DNA from: an uncultured Actinomycetes bacterium
GTDB taxonomy: Bacteria > Actinomycetota > Actinomycetes > Nanopelagicales > Nanopelagicaceae
Reading direction: 5' to 3'
Assembly: GCA_903939005.1 (NCBI GenBank)
Contig: CAJAFH010000106.1
Location: 1 to 6,443 of the forward strand
Length of the DNA: 6,443 nt
The position numbers and the translations under genes are program-made. The notes beneath the pieces are model-generated. The model did not search any database. It had not been told where the DNA came from and saw nothing but the letters and a program-made list of their open reading frames with translations. Below, piece after piece: positions 1-6,443 of this stretch. Numbering within the stretch: position 1 is the first letter of the stretch; each line of letters starts with the position of its first letter.

Positions 1-291
1 GGTTTAGCTTTCGAGCTGCCAGTATTCCTATTAACTTTTAATTTGATTGGTTTCTTACGAGGCTCAACGATTTTGAAGCCTTGGCGAATCTGGGTCTTCT
101 CAATAACTTTAGCGGCTGCTGCTTTAACACCAACCTCAGATCCAATAACCATGAGTTTTCTAGCCGGACCACTAGTAGTCCTTTACTTCTTAGCTGGTCT
201 AATTTCACTGCTTCTGGATAAACGCAGAGACAAACGCAAACAAAGTCGAGATTCTGCAGATTTTGATCCATCCGCATCACCAATAGATTAA
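1..291 (+). CDS. tatC: Sec-independent protein translocase TatC, C-terminal part (5' end outside window)
   Basis: TatC is the multispanning receptor of the twin-arginine translocase, which moves folded proteins across the cytoplasmic membrane. Reading frame 1 is open from the first base and gives 96 residues before the TAA at 289-291; the family is usually about 250 residues with six membrane spans, so roughly the first 60% is missing. Two family signatures are visible. One is GLAFELP at residues 1-7, whose Glu5 corresponds to the conserved intramembrane Glu of the fourth span (Glu170 in E. coli). The other is LTPTSDP at 42-48, the counterpart of the E. coli TPPD loop. Hydrophobic stretches at about 8-19, 31-42 and 51-72 fit spans 4 (end), 5 and 6. 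The tail at 73-83 is basic (DKRRDKRKQSR), as expected for a cytoplasmic C-terminus. The next gene begins 22 bases downstream. Identification is secure; the start cannot be seen. Confidence 0.95.
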   Translation, partial: GLAFELPVFLLTFNLIGFLRGSTILKPWRIWVFSITLAAAALTPTSDPITMSFLAGPLVVLYFLAGLISLLLDKRRDKRKQSRDSADFDPSASPID

Positions 292-313
292 TTTGAATCG
301 GTAGGTTTGTCTC

Positions 314-1180
314 ATGTGGTTGGTGGTCGTAAACCCTAAAGCGGGCATGGGCGCTGCAGCTTCGCTGGCAACCCAAATAGTTGGATTCATGCAGTCGCGC
401 GATATTTCATATCGAATGATTTCTCCGAACAGCGCTGCCGAAACTAAATCGTTAGTACGAGAATCGTTACGAAATGGCGAGGCCACCAGGTTGCTTAGCG
501 TTGGGGGAGATGGTTTATTTCACCTGTTACTTCAGTTGGCGATTGAATTTAGAGTTCCATTAGCAGTAGCGCCTGGGGGTACCGGAAATGATTTCTATCG
601 AACCTTAGGTTGGTTTGATCACGACTTAACTGTTTATCTCGAACACTTGATTTCAACCGCACCTACGTTGGTAGATGTTGGAGTTGTTGATGGCGAGTAT
701 TTTGGTGCTGTTCTTTCAAGTGGTTTTGATTCAGTTGTTAACGAGCGAGCAAACAAACTGAAATGGCCAAAGGGACCAGCTAGATACAATGCTGCTATTG
801 CTTTGGAATTTCCAAAGTTCAAAGCAATCGAATTCAAAATTTTCGCCGATGAAAATGTCCTGGAAGTTGAAGCTATGTTGATAGCCATCGGAAATGGAAG
901 TTCTTATGGCGGCGGTATGCGAGTTTGTCCCGACGCCGATTTGAACGATGGACTTTTTGACATCATGATTTTGCATCCAGTTTCAAAGTTGGAATTCATC
1001 AAGGTATTTCCAACGGTCTATAAAGGAACTCATGTGGAGCACCCGCAAGTTGAAGTAATACGGGCCAACCGGATTCGCATTGAATCTTCTGCTGTTGCCT
1101 ACGCCGATGGTGAACGAATCGGTCAACTGCCAGTTCAAGTCGAATCTTTACCGCAAAGCCTGCTAACTTGGCCCGCATGA
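314..1180 (+). CDS. Diacylglycerol kinase family lipid kinase (DgkB/YegS-like)
   Basis: This is a 288-residue soluble lipid kinase of the DAGK-catalytic superfamily. It probably transfers phosphate from ATP to diacylglycerol or another membrane lipid at the inner face of the membrane; members also act on sphingosine-like lipids, so the substrate is not settled. Motifs run in the expected order: NPKAGMG at 7-13 (nucleotide-binding start), GGDG at 64-67, PGGTGND at 87-93, GNGSSYGGGMRVCPDA at 193-208, NDGLFD at 211-216 and the catalytic ADGE at 264-267. The length matches single-domain bacterial members. The usual Thr after GGDG is Leu68, followed by FHLLLQ instead of the more common xxEVxNG. 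The ATG at 314 puts the NPxAG motif in its usual place near the N-terminus and follows a weak purine-rich element (GGTAGG at 300-305). It sits 22 bases after tatC, and its TGA overlaps the helY start, which points to one operon. The family is confident; the substrate is inferred. Confidence 0.9.
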   Translation: MWLVVVNPKAGMGAAASLATQIVGFMQSRDISYRMISPNSAAETKSLVRESLRNGEATRLLSVGGDGLFHLLLQLAIEFRVPLAVAPGGTGNDFYRTLGWFDHDLTVYLEHLISTAPTLVDVGVVDGEYFGAVLSSGFDSVVNERANKLKWPKGPARYNAAIALEFPKFKAIEFKIFADENVLEVEAMLIAIGNGSSYGGGMRVCPDADLNDGLFDIMILHPVSKLEFIKVFPTVYKGTHVEHPQVEVIRANRIRIESSAVAYADGERIGQLPVQVESLPQSLLTWPA

Positions 1181-3567
1181 GCGGCGCGGATCAACTTTCT
1201 CCCGCCGAAGCATATGCAGCGGCCAAATCACGCGCTAAGCACGCGGTGACTCAGGAATTCATCGACTCTTTTGATTTTGGTTTCGATGATTTTCAGATCG
1301 AAGCTTGCCACGCGCTCGAAGATGGACATGGCGTATTGGTCGCAGCGCCAACAGGTGCTGGAAAGACCGTTGTAGGGGAATTCGCAGCTTATTTCGCCCT
1401 TAAGAACAGCAAGAAGTGTTTCTACACCACCCCTATTAAGGCGTTATCGAATCAAAAGTTTGCTGAATTCGTTGAACGTTTTGGCGAAGAAAAAGTTGGC
1501 TTGCTAACTGGAGATACCAGCATCAATAGTGAAGCGGATATTTTGGTCATGACGACTGAAGTTCTGCGCAACATGCTTTATGCAGGTTCAAACACCCTCA
1601 ATAACTTGGGGTGGGTAGTAATGGATGAAGTTCATTATCTGGCCGATAAATTTCGTGGGGGAGTCTGGGAAGAAGTACTTATTCACTTAATGGAAAGTGT
1701 GCAAGTTATTTCACTCTCGGCCACAGTTTCAAATGCCGAGGAATTTGGCGAATGGTTAAATGAGATTCGCGGGAATACCACTGTTGTAGTTAGTGAAGTT
1801 AGGCCGATTCCGCTTTATCAACATGTGCTCATTGGACAACGTTTAGTCGATTTATTTAGTAAGCCAGGACAAGTAAATCCGGAAATTCTAAAACTCGAAC
1901 GTGAAGCGATGCGAAAAGTGCATACTGATCGCAACAGACGCGAGCGTTTTGGTCAAAACGAAAGCCGGTTATCGCGCGCCGACATTATTGAAAAACTCAA
2001 TCGCGAAAATTTACTGCCCGCCATCACTTTTATCTTCTCTCGTGCTGGTTGTGATGCCGCAGTGAATCAATGTTTAAATGCCGGGCTACGACTTACCAAT
2101 TCGGAAGAACGTGCCGAAATTACCAAGACTGCTTTGTATTACACACAGAACTTAGCTGAAGAAGATTTAGCAGTTCTTGGCTTTGATCAATGGTTGAGTG
2201 CACTTGAACGCGGCATCGCGGCGCACCATGCTGGTTTGCTTCCAAGTTTTAAAGAGGCAATTGAAGATCTCTTCAAACGCGGATATATCAAGGCAGTTTT
2301 TGCCACTGAAACGCTTGCCTTGGGCATCAACATGCCAGCTCGAACTGTGGTGTTAGAGAAGTTAACTAAATGGAATGGTGAAGCGCATGTACCCATCACG
2401 CCAGGGGAGTACACGCAGTTAACTGGTCGAGCAGGGCGACGTGGTATTGATATTGAAGGCAACGCGGTTGTGCAATGGTCTCCTTCGGTTGATTCAGCAA
2501 CCGCGGCAGGACTAGCTTCAACCAGAACTTACCCGTTGCGTTCCTCATTTACGCCTACTTACAACATGGCGATCAACTTAATTAGTCGCTTCGGTCGCGA
2601 GCGGGCTCGAGGATCACTTGAATCATCATTCGCTCAGTTCCAAGCCGATCGCGCTGTAGTTGGCCTTGATCGACAAGTACGCCGTAATCAGACCGCAATT
2701 GATGAACTGGTCGATTCGGCGCAATGTCATTTGGGTGATTTCAACTCTTATGCATCGATGCGTCGTGAAATAAAAGAACTTGAAGCGCTGTTATCTAAAC
2801 GCGGCGGCCGGAAAACTTTTGATAATCGACAACGCCAACATCTCGAGGGCGAAATCGATCAACTTCGTAAAGCTTTACGAAATCACGCCTGCCACGGATG
2901 TAATGAACGCGAAGCACACGCACGTTTACAAGAACGAGCCGGTCGATTGCGCCGCGAGAACGAAGGCTTAACTAATCGCATTGAGAACCGCACACACGTT
3001 ATTGCTAAAACTTTTGATCGCATCTGCGCTGTTCTAGATGAACTCGGATATATCGAGGGTGAAAAACCGCTCGCCCAAGGAAAGATCTTGGCCAAAATTT
3101 ATGCCGAATCTGACCTGCTCTTAACTGAAACAATTCGCTTAGGTCTGCTCGATGAGTTAAACCCAGCTGAACTACTATCGGTTGTCTCTTGCATGATTTA
3201 TCAATCTCGTTCCCAAGAAGATTTAGCTCCTAAAATTCCGCACCAAAACGTGGCGAATGCGCTGGGTCAAATCGCACATGTTTGGGGGCAGCTCGAGGAA
3301 ATCGAAGAGAAGCACCAAGTGCAGACGCAGAAGGCGCCAGATCTTGGCTTCTGTTATATCTCTTATCGATGGGCCAATGGCAACTCACTAAATAGCGTCC
3401 TCAAAGGTAGCGATATGTCGGTAGGAGATTTTGTTAGATCAACCAAACAGCTAATCGATCTCATGAATCAAATCGCAGCGGCCAGCGAAAAACTACGCCC
3501 AACTTGTCGCGAGGCAGTTAAGCGCATTGATCGGGGAGTAGTCAGTTATATGCTGGGCGACCTATGA
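1177..3567 (+). CDS. helY: Ski2-like DEAD/DEAH-box helicase HelY with DSHCT C-terminal domain
   Basis: This is an ATP-dependent superfamily 2 helicase of the Ski2/Mtr4 type (796 residues), cytoplasmic, expected to unwind RNA or RNA-containing duplexes. Motifs: Phe39-Gln40 (Q-like), AAPTGAGKT at 56-64 (Walker A), TTPIKALSNQK at 84-94 (Ia), TTEVLRN at 126-132, DEVH at 150-153 (Walker B), SAT at 181-183 (III), ITFIFSR at 283-289 (IV), TETLALGINMP at 377-387 (V) and GRAGRRG at 417-423 (VI). The Ski2-type SSFTPTYNM follows at 456-464. A charged, probably coiled helical hairpin spans about 529-612, with CHGC at 572-575 near its tip, and a DSHCT-like domain fills about 613-796. Mycobacterial HelY is about 900 residues, so this copy is somewhat compact. 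I chose the ATG at 1177 because it overlaps the upstream TGA as ATGA; a TTG at 1168 would add only three residues. The gene is probably translationally coupled on both sides. The physiological substrate is unproven. Confidence 0.96.
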   Translation: MSGADQLSPAEAYAAAKSRAKHAVTQEFIDSFDFGFDDFQIEACHALEDGHGVLVAAPTGAGKTVVGEFAAYFALKNSKKCFYTTPIKALSNQKFAEFVERFGEEKVGLLTGDTSINSEADILVMTTEVLRNMLYAGSNTLNNLGWVVMDEVHYLADKFRGGVWEEVLIHLMESVQVISLSATVSNAEEFGEWLNEIRGNTTVVVSEVRPIPLYQHVLIGQRLVDLFSKPGQVNPEILKLEREAMRKVHTDRNRRERFGQNESRLSRADIIEKLNRENLLPAITFIFSRAGCDAAVNQCLNAGLRLTNSEERAEITKTALYYTQNLAEEDLAVLGFDQWLSALERGIAAHHAGLLPSFKEAIEDLFKRGYIKAVFATETLALGINMPARTVVLEKLTKWNGEAHVPITPGEYTQLTGRAGRRGIDIEGNAVVQWSPSVDSATAAGLASTRTYPLRSSFTPTYNMAINLISRFGRERARGSLESSFAQFQADRAVVGLDRQVRRNQTAIDELVDSAQCHLGDFNSYASMRREIKELEALLSKRGGRKTFDNRQRQHLEGEIDQLRKALRNHACHGCNEREAHARLQERAGRLRRENEGLTNRIENRTHVIAKTFDRICAVLDELGYIEGEKPLAQGKILAKIYAESDLLLTETIRLGLLDELNPAELLSVVSCMIYQSRSQEDLAPKIPHQNVANALGQIAHVWGQLEEIEEKHQVQTQKAPDLGFCYISYRWANGNSLNSVLKGSDMSVGDFVRSTKQLIDLMNQIAAASEKLRPTCREAVKRIDRGVVSYMLGDL

Positions 3568-4466
3568 CTTTAATGTTGCTCGATAGCGCATCGCTTTGGT
3601 ACCGCGCTTACTACGGAATGCCAGATACTTTATTGGGTCCAGATGGAACGCCGGTTAACGCAATTCGTGGTTACCTAGATATGACAGCGCGGTTAGTTGG
3701 TATCTATAAGCCTGATCGATTAGTAGCTTGCCTTGATGGAGATTGGCGTCCTAGTTGGCGCGTTGATATTTTCCCAGCTTATAAAGCTAATCGCTTAGAA
3801 GAAGAGAGTGATGAAGAAGTAGAGCCAGAAACGTTAACTCCACAAATTCCGATCTTGCTAGATATTTTAGATCTATTTGGAATCCCAGTAGTTGGCGTTG
3901 ATGATTATGAAGCCGATGACGTCATGGCCACTTATGCCGAAGTTGAACCAGGCCCAATCAGAATTGTTACTGGTGATCGAGATTTATTCCAAATGGTTGA
4001 TGACAAACGCGATATCAAAGTTGTTTATCTAGCAAAAGGTATCTCGCAGCACGACTTAGTAGATATCAAATATGTTGCCGATAAGTATGCAATTCCAGGT
4101 GATCGTTACGACTTATTTGCAATGTTTAGAGGCGACCCATCTGATGGCTTACCTGGCGTAAAGGGAATCGGTGAAAAAGGTGCGGCTGTAATTGCAAACA
4201 ACTTTGCTACCGTTGAAGCTGCCCTCGCTGCAGCACACGATTCGCACGATTCATTACCGCCAGCCCTTGCGAAGAAAATTATTGCAGGCGCTGATTACCT
4301 AAGTATCGCGCCTAAGTTAGTGCGAGTTGCTCGTGATGCGCCGCTGCCAAAAGTTGATTTATCCATGCCTAAGGCGCCGGCTGACTTATCAAAGCTCTAT
4401 CAAATCAAAGATCAATACGGGCTCGGAGCAAGTATCGATCGTTTAATTGCTGCCCTTGGCTGGTAA
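3564..4466 (+). CDS. Stand-alone 5'-3' exonuclease / flap endonuclease-like nuclease
   Basis: This 300-residue nuclease is related to the N-terminal 5'-3' exonuclease domain of DNA polymerase I and to phage T5 FEN; such enzymes cut 5' flaps and degrade strands from the 5' end with two metal ions. No polymerase part is attached, and the gene has the full length of a stand-alone member. The acidic metal-binding residues all appear present: Asp7 (LLDSASL), Asp58 (CLDGD), Glu116, Asp118 and Asp119 (YEADDV), Asp138 and Asp140 (TGDRD), Asp191 and Asp194 (GDPSD). The basic FPAYKANR at 70-77 begins the helical-arch region, followed by a very acidic stretch (79-89). GLPGVKGIGEKGA at 195-207 is the helix-hairpin-helix/H3TH DNA-binding element. 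The ATG at 3564 overlaps the helY stop as ATGA. It may act with HelY, or as a repair/Okazaki-fragment enzyme besides PolA; both are inferences. Confidence 0.94.
   Translation: MTLMLLDSASLWYRAYYGMPDTLLGPDGTPVNAIRGYLDMTARLVGIYKPDRLVACLDGDWRPSWRVDIFPAYKANRLEEESDEEVEPETLTPQIPILLDILDLFGIPVVGVDDYEADDVMATYAEVEPGPIRIVTGDRDLFQMVDDKRDIKVVYLAKGISQHDLVDIKYVADKYAIPGDRYDLFAMFRGDPSDGLPGVKGIGEKGAAVIANNFATVEAALAAAHDSHDSLPPALAKKIIAGADYLSIAPKLVRVARDAPLPKVDLSMPKAPADLSKLYQIKDQYGLGASIDRLIAALGW
4236..4252 (+). repeat. Short 9-base-period tandem duplication inside the exonuclease gene
   Basis: The octamer CACGATTC occurs at 4236-4243 and again at 4245-4252, with a period of nine bases, so the frame is kept and the protein reads HDSHDS at residues 225-230. 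It lies downstream of the H3TH element, in a segment that is probably a surface loop. It looks like a small slippage duplication and may have no function. Confidence 0.5.
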
Positions 4467-4469
4467 TAC

Positions 4470-5897
4470 ATGTTTGCACTCTATTCATTCTTAAGTGGGC
4501 TCTTGCTTTCGGCTGCGTTTAAGCCAATTGGTCTCTGGTTTGCCGCCCCTCTTGCAATCGCACTTCTGATTTACACAATCAATAAGAATGGCAAGCACTT
4601 CGCATCCTTTGCGATGTTTGCATTTACTTTCAATGCGGCAGGGTTAATTTGGAGCAATAAATATGTCGGAATTACTCCATGGATCGCACTTGTGCTGCTT
4701 CAAACAATGTTCTACCTGCCCCTGGGCTTTCTAAAACGAATAGGGGAGTCCTGGTATTTCTTTCTTCCAGTCGCATTCCTTGCGTTAGAAGAATTACGTT
4801 CTCGTTTCCCATTTGGTGGTTTCGGTTGGTTACGTGTCGGCTTCTCGCAAGTTGATGCACCGTATGCGCGTCTTGCCAGCATCGGAGGAGTATCACTTCT
4901 TTCATTAGCCACACTTTTACTCGGTGTTGCAGCGTTCCAATTGGCAAAGCGGGGAAGTGGCATAACTCTTCCGGCGATTGCTATTGCACTAACCCTGAGT
5001 GGAATCTTCATACTTCCTAATAACTCCCCACGCCAAACTTTCCAAGTTCTTGCCGTGCAAGGTTCAGTTCCGAAATTGGGACTTGATTTCAATGAGCGAG
5101 CTACCGAAGTTTTCTATCGACATGTAATCGAAACAGAGAAATCGCTCACCAAAGGAAAGAAACAAAATTTGATTATTTGGCCAGAGAATTCCGTTGATGT
5201 AGATCCATTTAACAATCCAAAAATCGGAGCTGCGATTTCCTCATTAGTCGACAAAGCAGAAGTTCCGTTAATCATCGGGGCAGTTCTGCGCTCTGATGGC
5301 CAATTGCAAAATGCCTCAATTCTTTGGGAACCTAAAACTGGGGCCTCTACAAGATATGTAAAAAGACATTTGACCCCATTCGGTGAGGTAATGCCGCTGC
5401 GTTCTGCGTTGACATTCTTCTCTGATTTGCCCAACCAAGTCGAAGACTTTTCACCCGGCAATTTAGCTGTAGTCCATCAAGTGGGTCAGGCAAAAATTGC
5501 TCCAATTATCTGTTTCGAGTTAATTGATGATCGCATGATTCAAAGTTCAGCTAGCCAGAGCAACTTGTTCGTCGTCCAAACAAATAGTGCGACTTTTGCC
5601 AATACGGCTGAAAGCGCCCAGCAATTAGCGATAACTCGAATTCGAAGTATTGAACATGCCAGATATTCAGTCAGCGTTTCGACAGTTGGTATTTCGGCTA
5701 TTGTCGACACAAACGGCATCGTTTTGAAATCCACTAGAGAGAACATCGCAACAAGTATCAATAGCACAGTCGCACTGAACGCAACTAGAACGATTTATGA
5801 TCGAATTGGTGAGTTTGCTTGGGTCTTGGTGTTGCTCATTGGCCTGGGATTTGGGGCTGGATTGAGCTATGCCGCCCGTGTGGGTAAACGCCGATAA
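4470..5897 (+). CDS. lnt: Apolipoprotein N-acyltransferase
   Basis: Lnt moves an acyl chain from a phospholipid to the free alpha-amino group of the N-terminal diacylglyceryl-cysteine of lipoproteins, the last step after Lgt and LspA. The active site is on the outer face of the cytoplasmic membrane. The 475-residue protein has hydrophobic segments at about 4-17, 22-37, 44-61, 68-87, 95-106, 133-157 and 164-181. A nitrilase-fold domain (about 190-435) follows, then a final span at about 449-468 with a basic tail, matching the eight-span plan of E. coli Lnt. The conserved EELRSRFPFGGFGW lies at 107-120. The catalytic triad is Glu239 (IIWPENS), Lys298 (YVKRHLTPFGE) and Cys348 (APIICFE), matching Glu267, Lys335 and Cys387 of E. 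coli; Glu306 matches Glu343. The residue after the nucleophile is Phe349, where E. coli has Tyr. The ATG at 4470 is three bases past the exonuclease stop, with no clear Shine-Dalgarno, suggesting coupling. It is somewhat shorter than E. coli Lnt (512). Confidence 0.95.
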   Translation: MFALYSFLSGLLLSAAFKPIGLWFAAPLAIALLIYTINKNGKHFASFAMFAFTFNAAGLIWSNKYVGITPWIALVLLQTMFYLPLGFLKRIGESWYFFLPVAFLALEELRSRFPFGGFGWLRVGFSQVDAPYARLASIGGVSLLSLATLLLGVAAFQLAKRGSGITLPAIAIALTLSGIFILPNNSPRQTFQVLAVQGSVPKLGLDFNERATEVFYRHVIETEKSLTKGKKQNLIIWPENSVDVDPFNNPKIGAAISSLVDKAEVPLIIGAVLRSDGQLQNASILWEPKTGASTRYVKRHLTPFGEVMPLRSALTFFSDLPNQVEDFSPGNLAVVHQVGQAKIAPIICFELIDDRMIQSSASQSNLFVVQTNSATFANTAESAQQLAITRIRSIEHARYSVSVSTVGISAIVDTNGIVLKSTRENIATSINSTVALNATRTIYDRIGEFAWVLVLLIGLGFGAGLSYAARVGKRR

Positions 5898-5914
5898 GTT
5901 ACATTATGTTAAGT

Positions 5915-5940
5915 AAAAGGAATTAGCCACTACCCCTTTT
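5915..5940. terminator. Weak candidate bidirectional terminator between convergent lnt and gcvP
   Basis: The 64-base spacer 5898-5961 separates two genes pointing at each other, so transcription from both sides should end here. AAAAGG (5915-5920) and CCTTTT (5935-5940) can pair across a 14-base loop, giving T-rich 3' ends in both directions. The stem is only six pairs, mostly A-T, and there is no further T run beyond it. A competing pair, GGAATT (5919-5924) with AATTCC (5948-5953), overlaps it. The position is right but the structure is weak. Confidence 0.3.
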
Positions 5941-5961
5941 GAGCGTGAATTCCCGTACTTT

Positions 5962-6443
5962 CTATTCAGCGTATTCAGCTATTGGTGTGCAAGAACAGAT
6001 CAAGTTCCGGTCACCGTGAACTCCATCGACACGACCCACGGTAGGAAAATACTTACCGCGAGTACCGATTAATTCACCCGAAATAAGCCCCTCTCGGGCT
6101 CCAGGCGTGGCGCCCATAGTGCGGCTATAGGCACGATCCCAATTAGGATCTAAAACTGCCTCAATGGTGTGAGGCGCATTTCTCAGCGCTGAACCCTCAA
6201 CCTCTACTTTACCTTCTATGATCTGGTCGATTTCGGTCCGAATCGCCTTCATGGCGGCGATAAAGCGGTCCAATTCGGCAATATCTTCACTCTCAGTCGG
6301 CTCAATCATGAAAGTACCCGCAACCGGGAAACTCATGGTTGGGGCGTGGAAGCCATAATCCATTAGACGCTTGGCGATGTCATCGACAGTAACGCCGCTG
6401 ATCTTGGTGATCTCGCGCAGATCAAGAATGCACTCGTGAGCCA
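5962..6443 (-). CDS. gcvP: Glycine dehydrogenase (decarboxylating), P protein of the glycine cleavage system, C-terminal part (start outside window)
   Basis: The P protein is the PLP-dependent subunit of the glycine cleavage system: it decarboxylates glycine and passes the aminomethyl group to the lipoyl arm of the H protein, feeding one-carbon folate metabolism in the cytoplasm. On the - strand the frame is open from position 6441 inward and gives the last 159 residues before the TAG at 5962-5964; full GcvP is about 950 residues. Family signatures are clear: HECILDLR at 2-9 of the fragment, [20 protein letters not shown] at 23-42, IEPTESE at 46-52 and, near the end, YFPTVGRVD and GDRNLICSC. 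The PLP lysine region lies upstream, outside the window. The C-terminus is intact. The gene converges on lnt and is not part of that operon; its promoter and regulation cannot be seen. Confidence 0.96.
   Translation of the reverse strand, partial: AHECILDLREITKISGVTVDDIAKRLMDYGFHAPTMSFPVAGTFMIEPTESEDIAELDRFIAAMKAIRTEIDQIIEGKVEVEGSALRNAPHTIEAVLDPNWDRAYSRTMGATPGAREGLISGELIGTRGKYFPTVGRVDGVHGDRNLICSCTPIAEYAE

Noticed and set aside
292..313. Possible promoter between tatC and the lipid kinase
   Set aside because: Only 22 bases are available and no -10/-35 pair is visible; co-transcription is simpler.
38..376. 112-codon open frame on the - strand across tatC and the kinase start
   Set aside because: It lies opposite clearly recognised genes, spans their junction, and its translation has no recognisable domain.
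1168..1176. TTG start for helY nine bases upstream of the chosen ATG
   Set aside because: It would add only Met-Ala-Arg; the ATG at 1177 forms an ATGA overlap with the kinase stop, the same arrangement as at the next junction.
572..1180. Possibility that the kinase is NAD kinase or phosphofructokinase rather than a lipid kinase
   Set aside because: These share the GGDG-type fold, but the spaced NPKAG, PGGTGND, YGGGMRVCPDA and ADGE set is specific to the diacylglycerol kinase group.
2780..2971. 63-codon + strand open frame in another frame inside helY
   Set aside because: It overlaps the helical-hairpin region of HelY, has no ribosome binding site and no recognisable content.
4712..5092. 126-codon open frame on the - strand within lnt
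   Set aside because: It is antisense to a well-supported membrane region of Lnt; its Pro/Arg/Asn-rich translation looks like a complement of hydrophobic codons.
5114..5461. 115-codon open frame on the - strand within lnt
   Set aside because: It is antisense to the nitrilase domain carrying Glu239 and Lys298; no family resemblance.
5901..5909. Small palindrome ACAT-T-ATGT after the lnt stop
   Set aside because: Four pairs around one base, not extended on either side; expected by chance in A/T-rich spacer DNA.

Overview
The window is a compact, ordinary stretch of bacterial chromosome that looks actinobacterial. The evidence is a block typical of that phylum: the Tat translocase gene tatC, a diacylglycerol-kinase-type gene, the Ski2-like helicase helY, a stand-alone 5'-3' exonuclease and an apolipoprotein N-acyltransferase. 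In mycobacteria, helY likewise lies beside tatC, with a 5'-3' exonuclease close by. Base composition is moderate for the phylum: A/T-ending codons are common, and intergenic DNA is almost absent. This fits a streamlined freshwater lineage of the acI / Nanopelagicales type. That placement is an inference from composition, compactness and gene content, not from a marker gene.

Layout. Positions 1-291 hold the C-terminal third of tatC (+), cut by the window edge. After 22 bases come four + strand genes packed head to tail: a lipid kinase (314-1180), helY (1177-3567), a 5'-3' exonuclease (3564-4466) and lnt (4470-5897). The kinase/helY and helY/exonuclease junctions are both 4-base ATGA overlaps, and exonuclease/lnt are 3 bases apart, so the run reads as one operon continuing from tatC. 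A 64-base convergent spacer (5898-5961) follows, with a weak hairpin. Then comes the C-terminal end of gcvP on the - strand (5962-6443), whose start lies beyond the right edge.

How the genes fit together. tatC and lnt serve the cell envelope: export of folded proteins, and N-acylation of lipoproteins. The kinase probably phosphorylates diacylglycerol or a related membrane lipid. Between them sit two nucleic-acid enzymes, a Ski2-like RNA/DNA helicase and a flap-type nuclease, whose tight coupling suggests a shared role in nucleic-acid processing. gcvP is an unrelated metabolic gene (glycine cleavage).

I found no mobile element, CRISPR array, RNA gene, toxin-antitoxin pair or frameshift. I do not see an undescribed system here. 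The most interesting candidates are the coupled helicase-nuclease pair and a predicted CxxC-tipped helical hairpin in the helicase.
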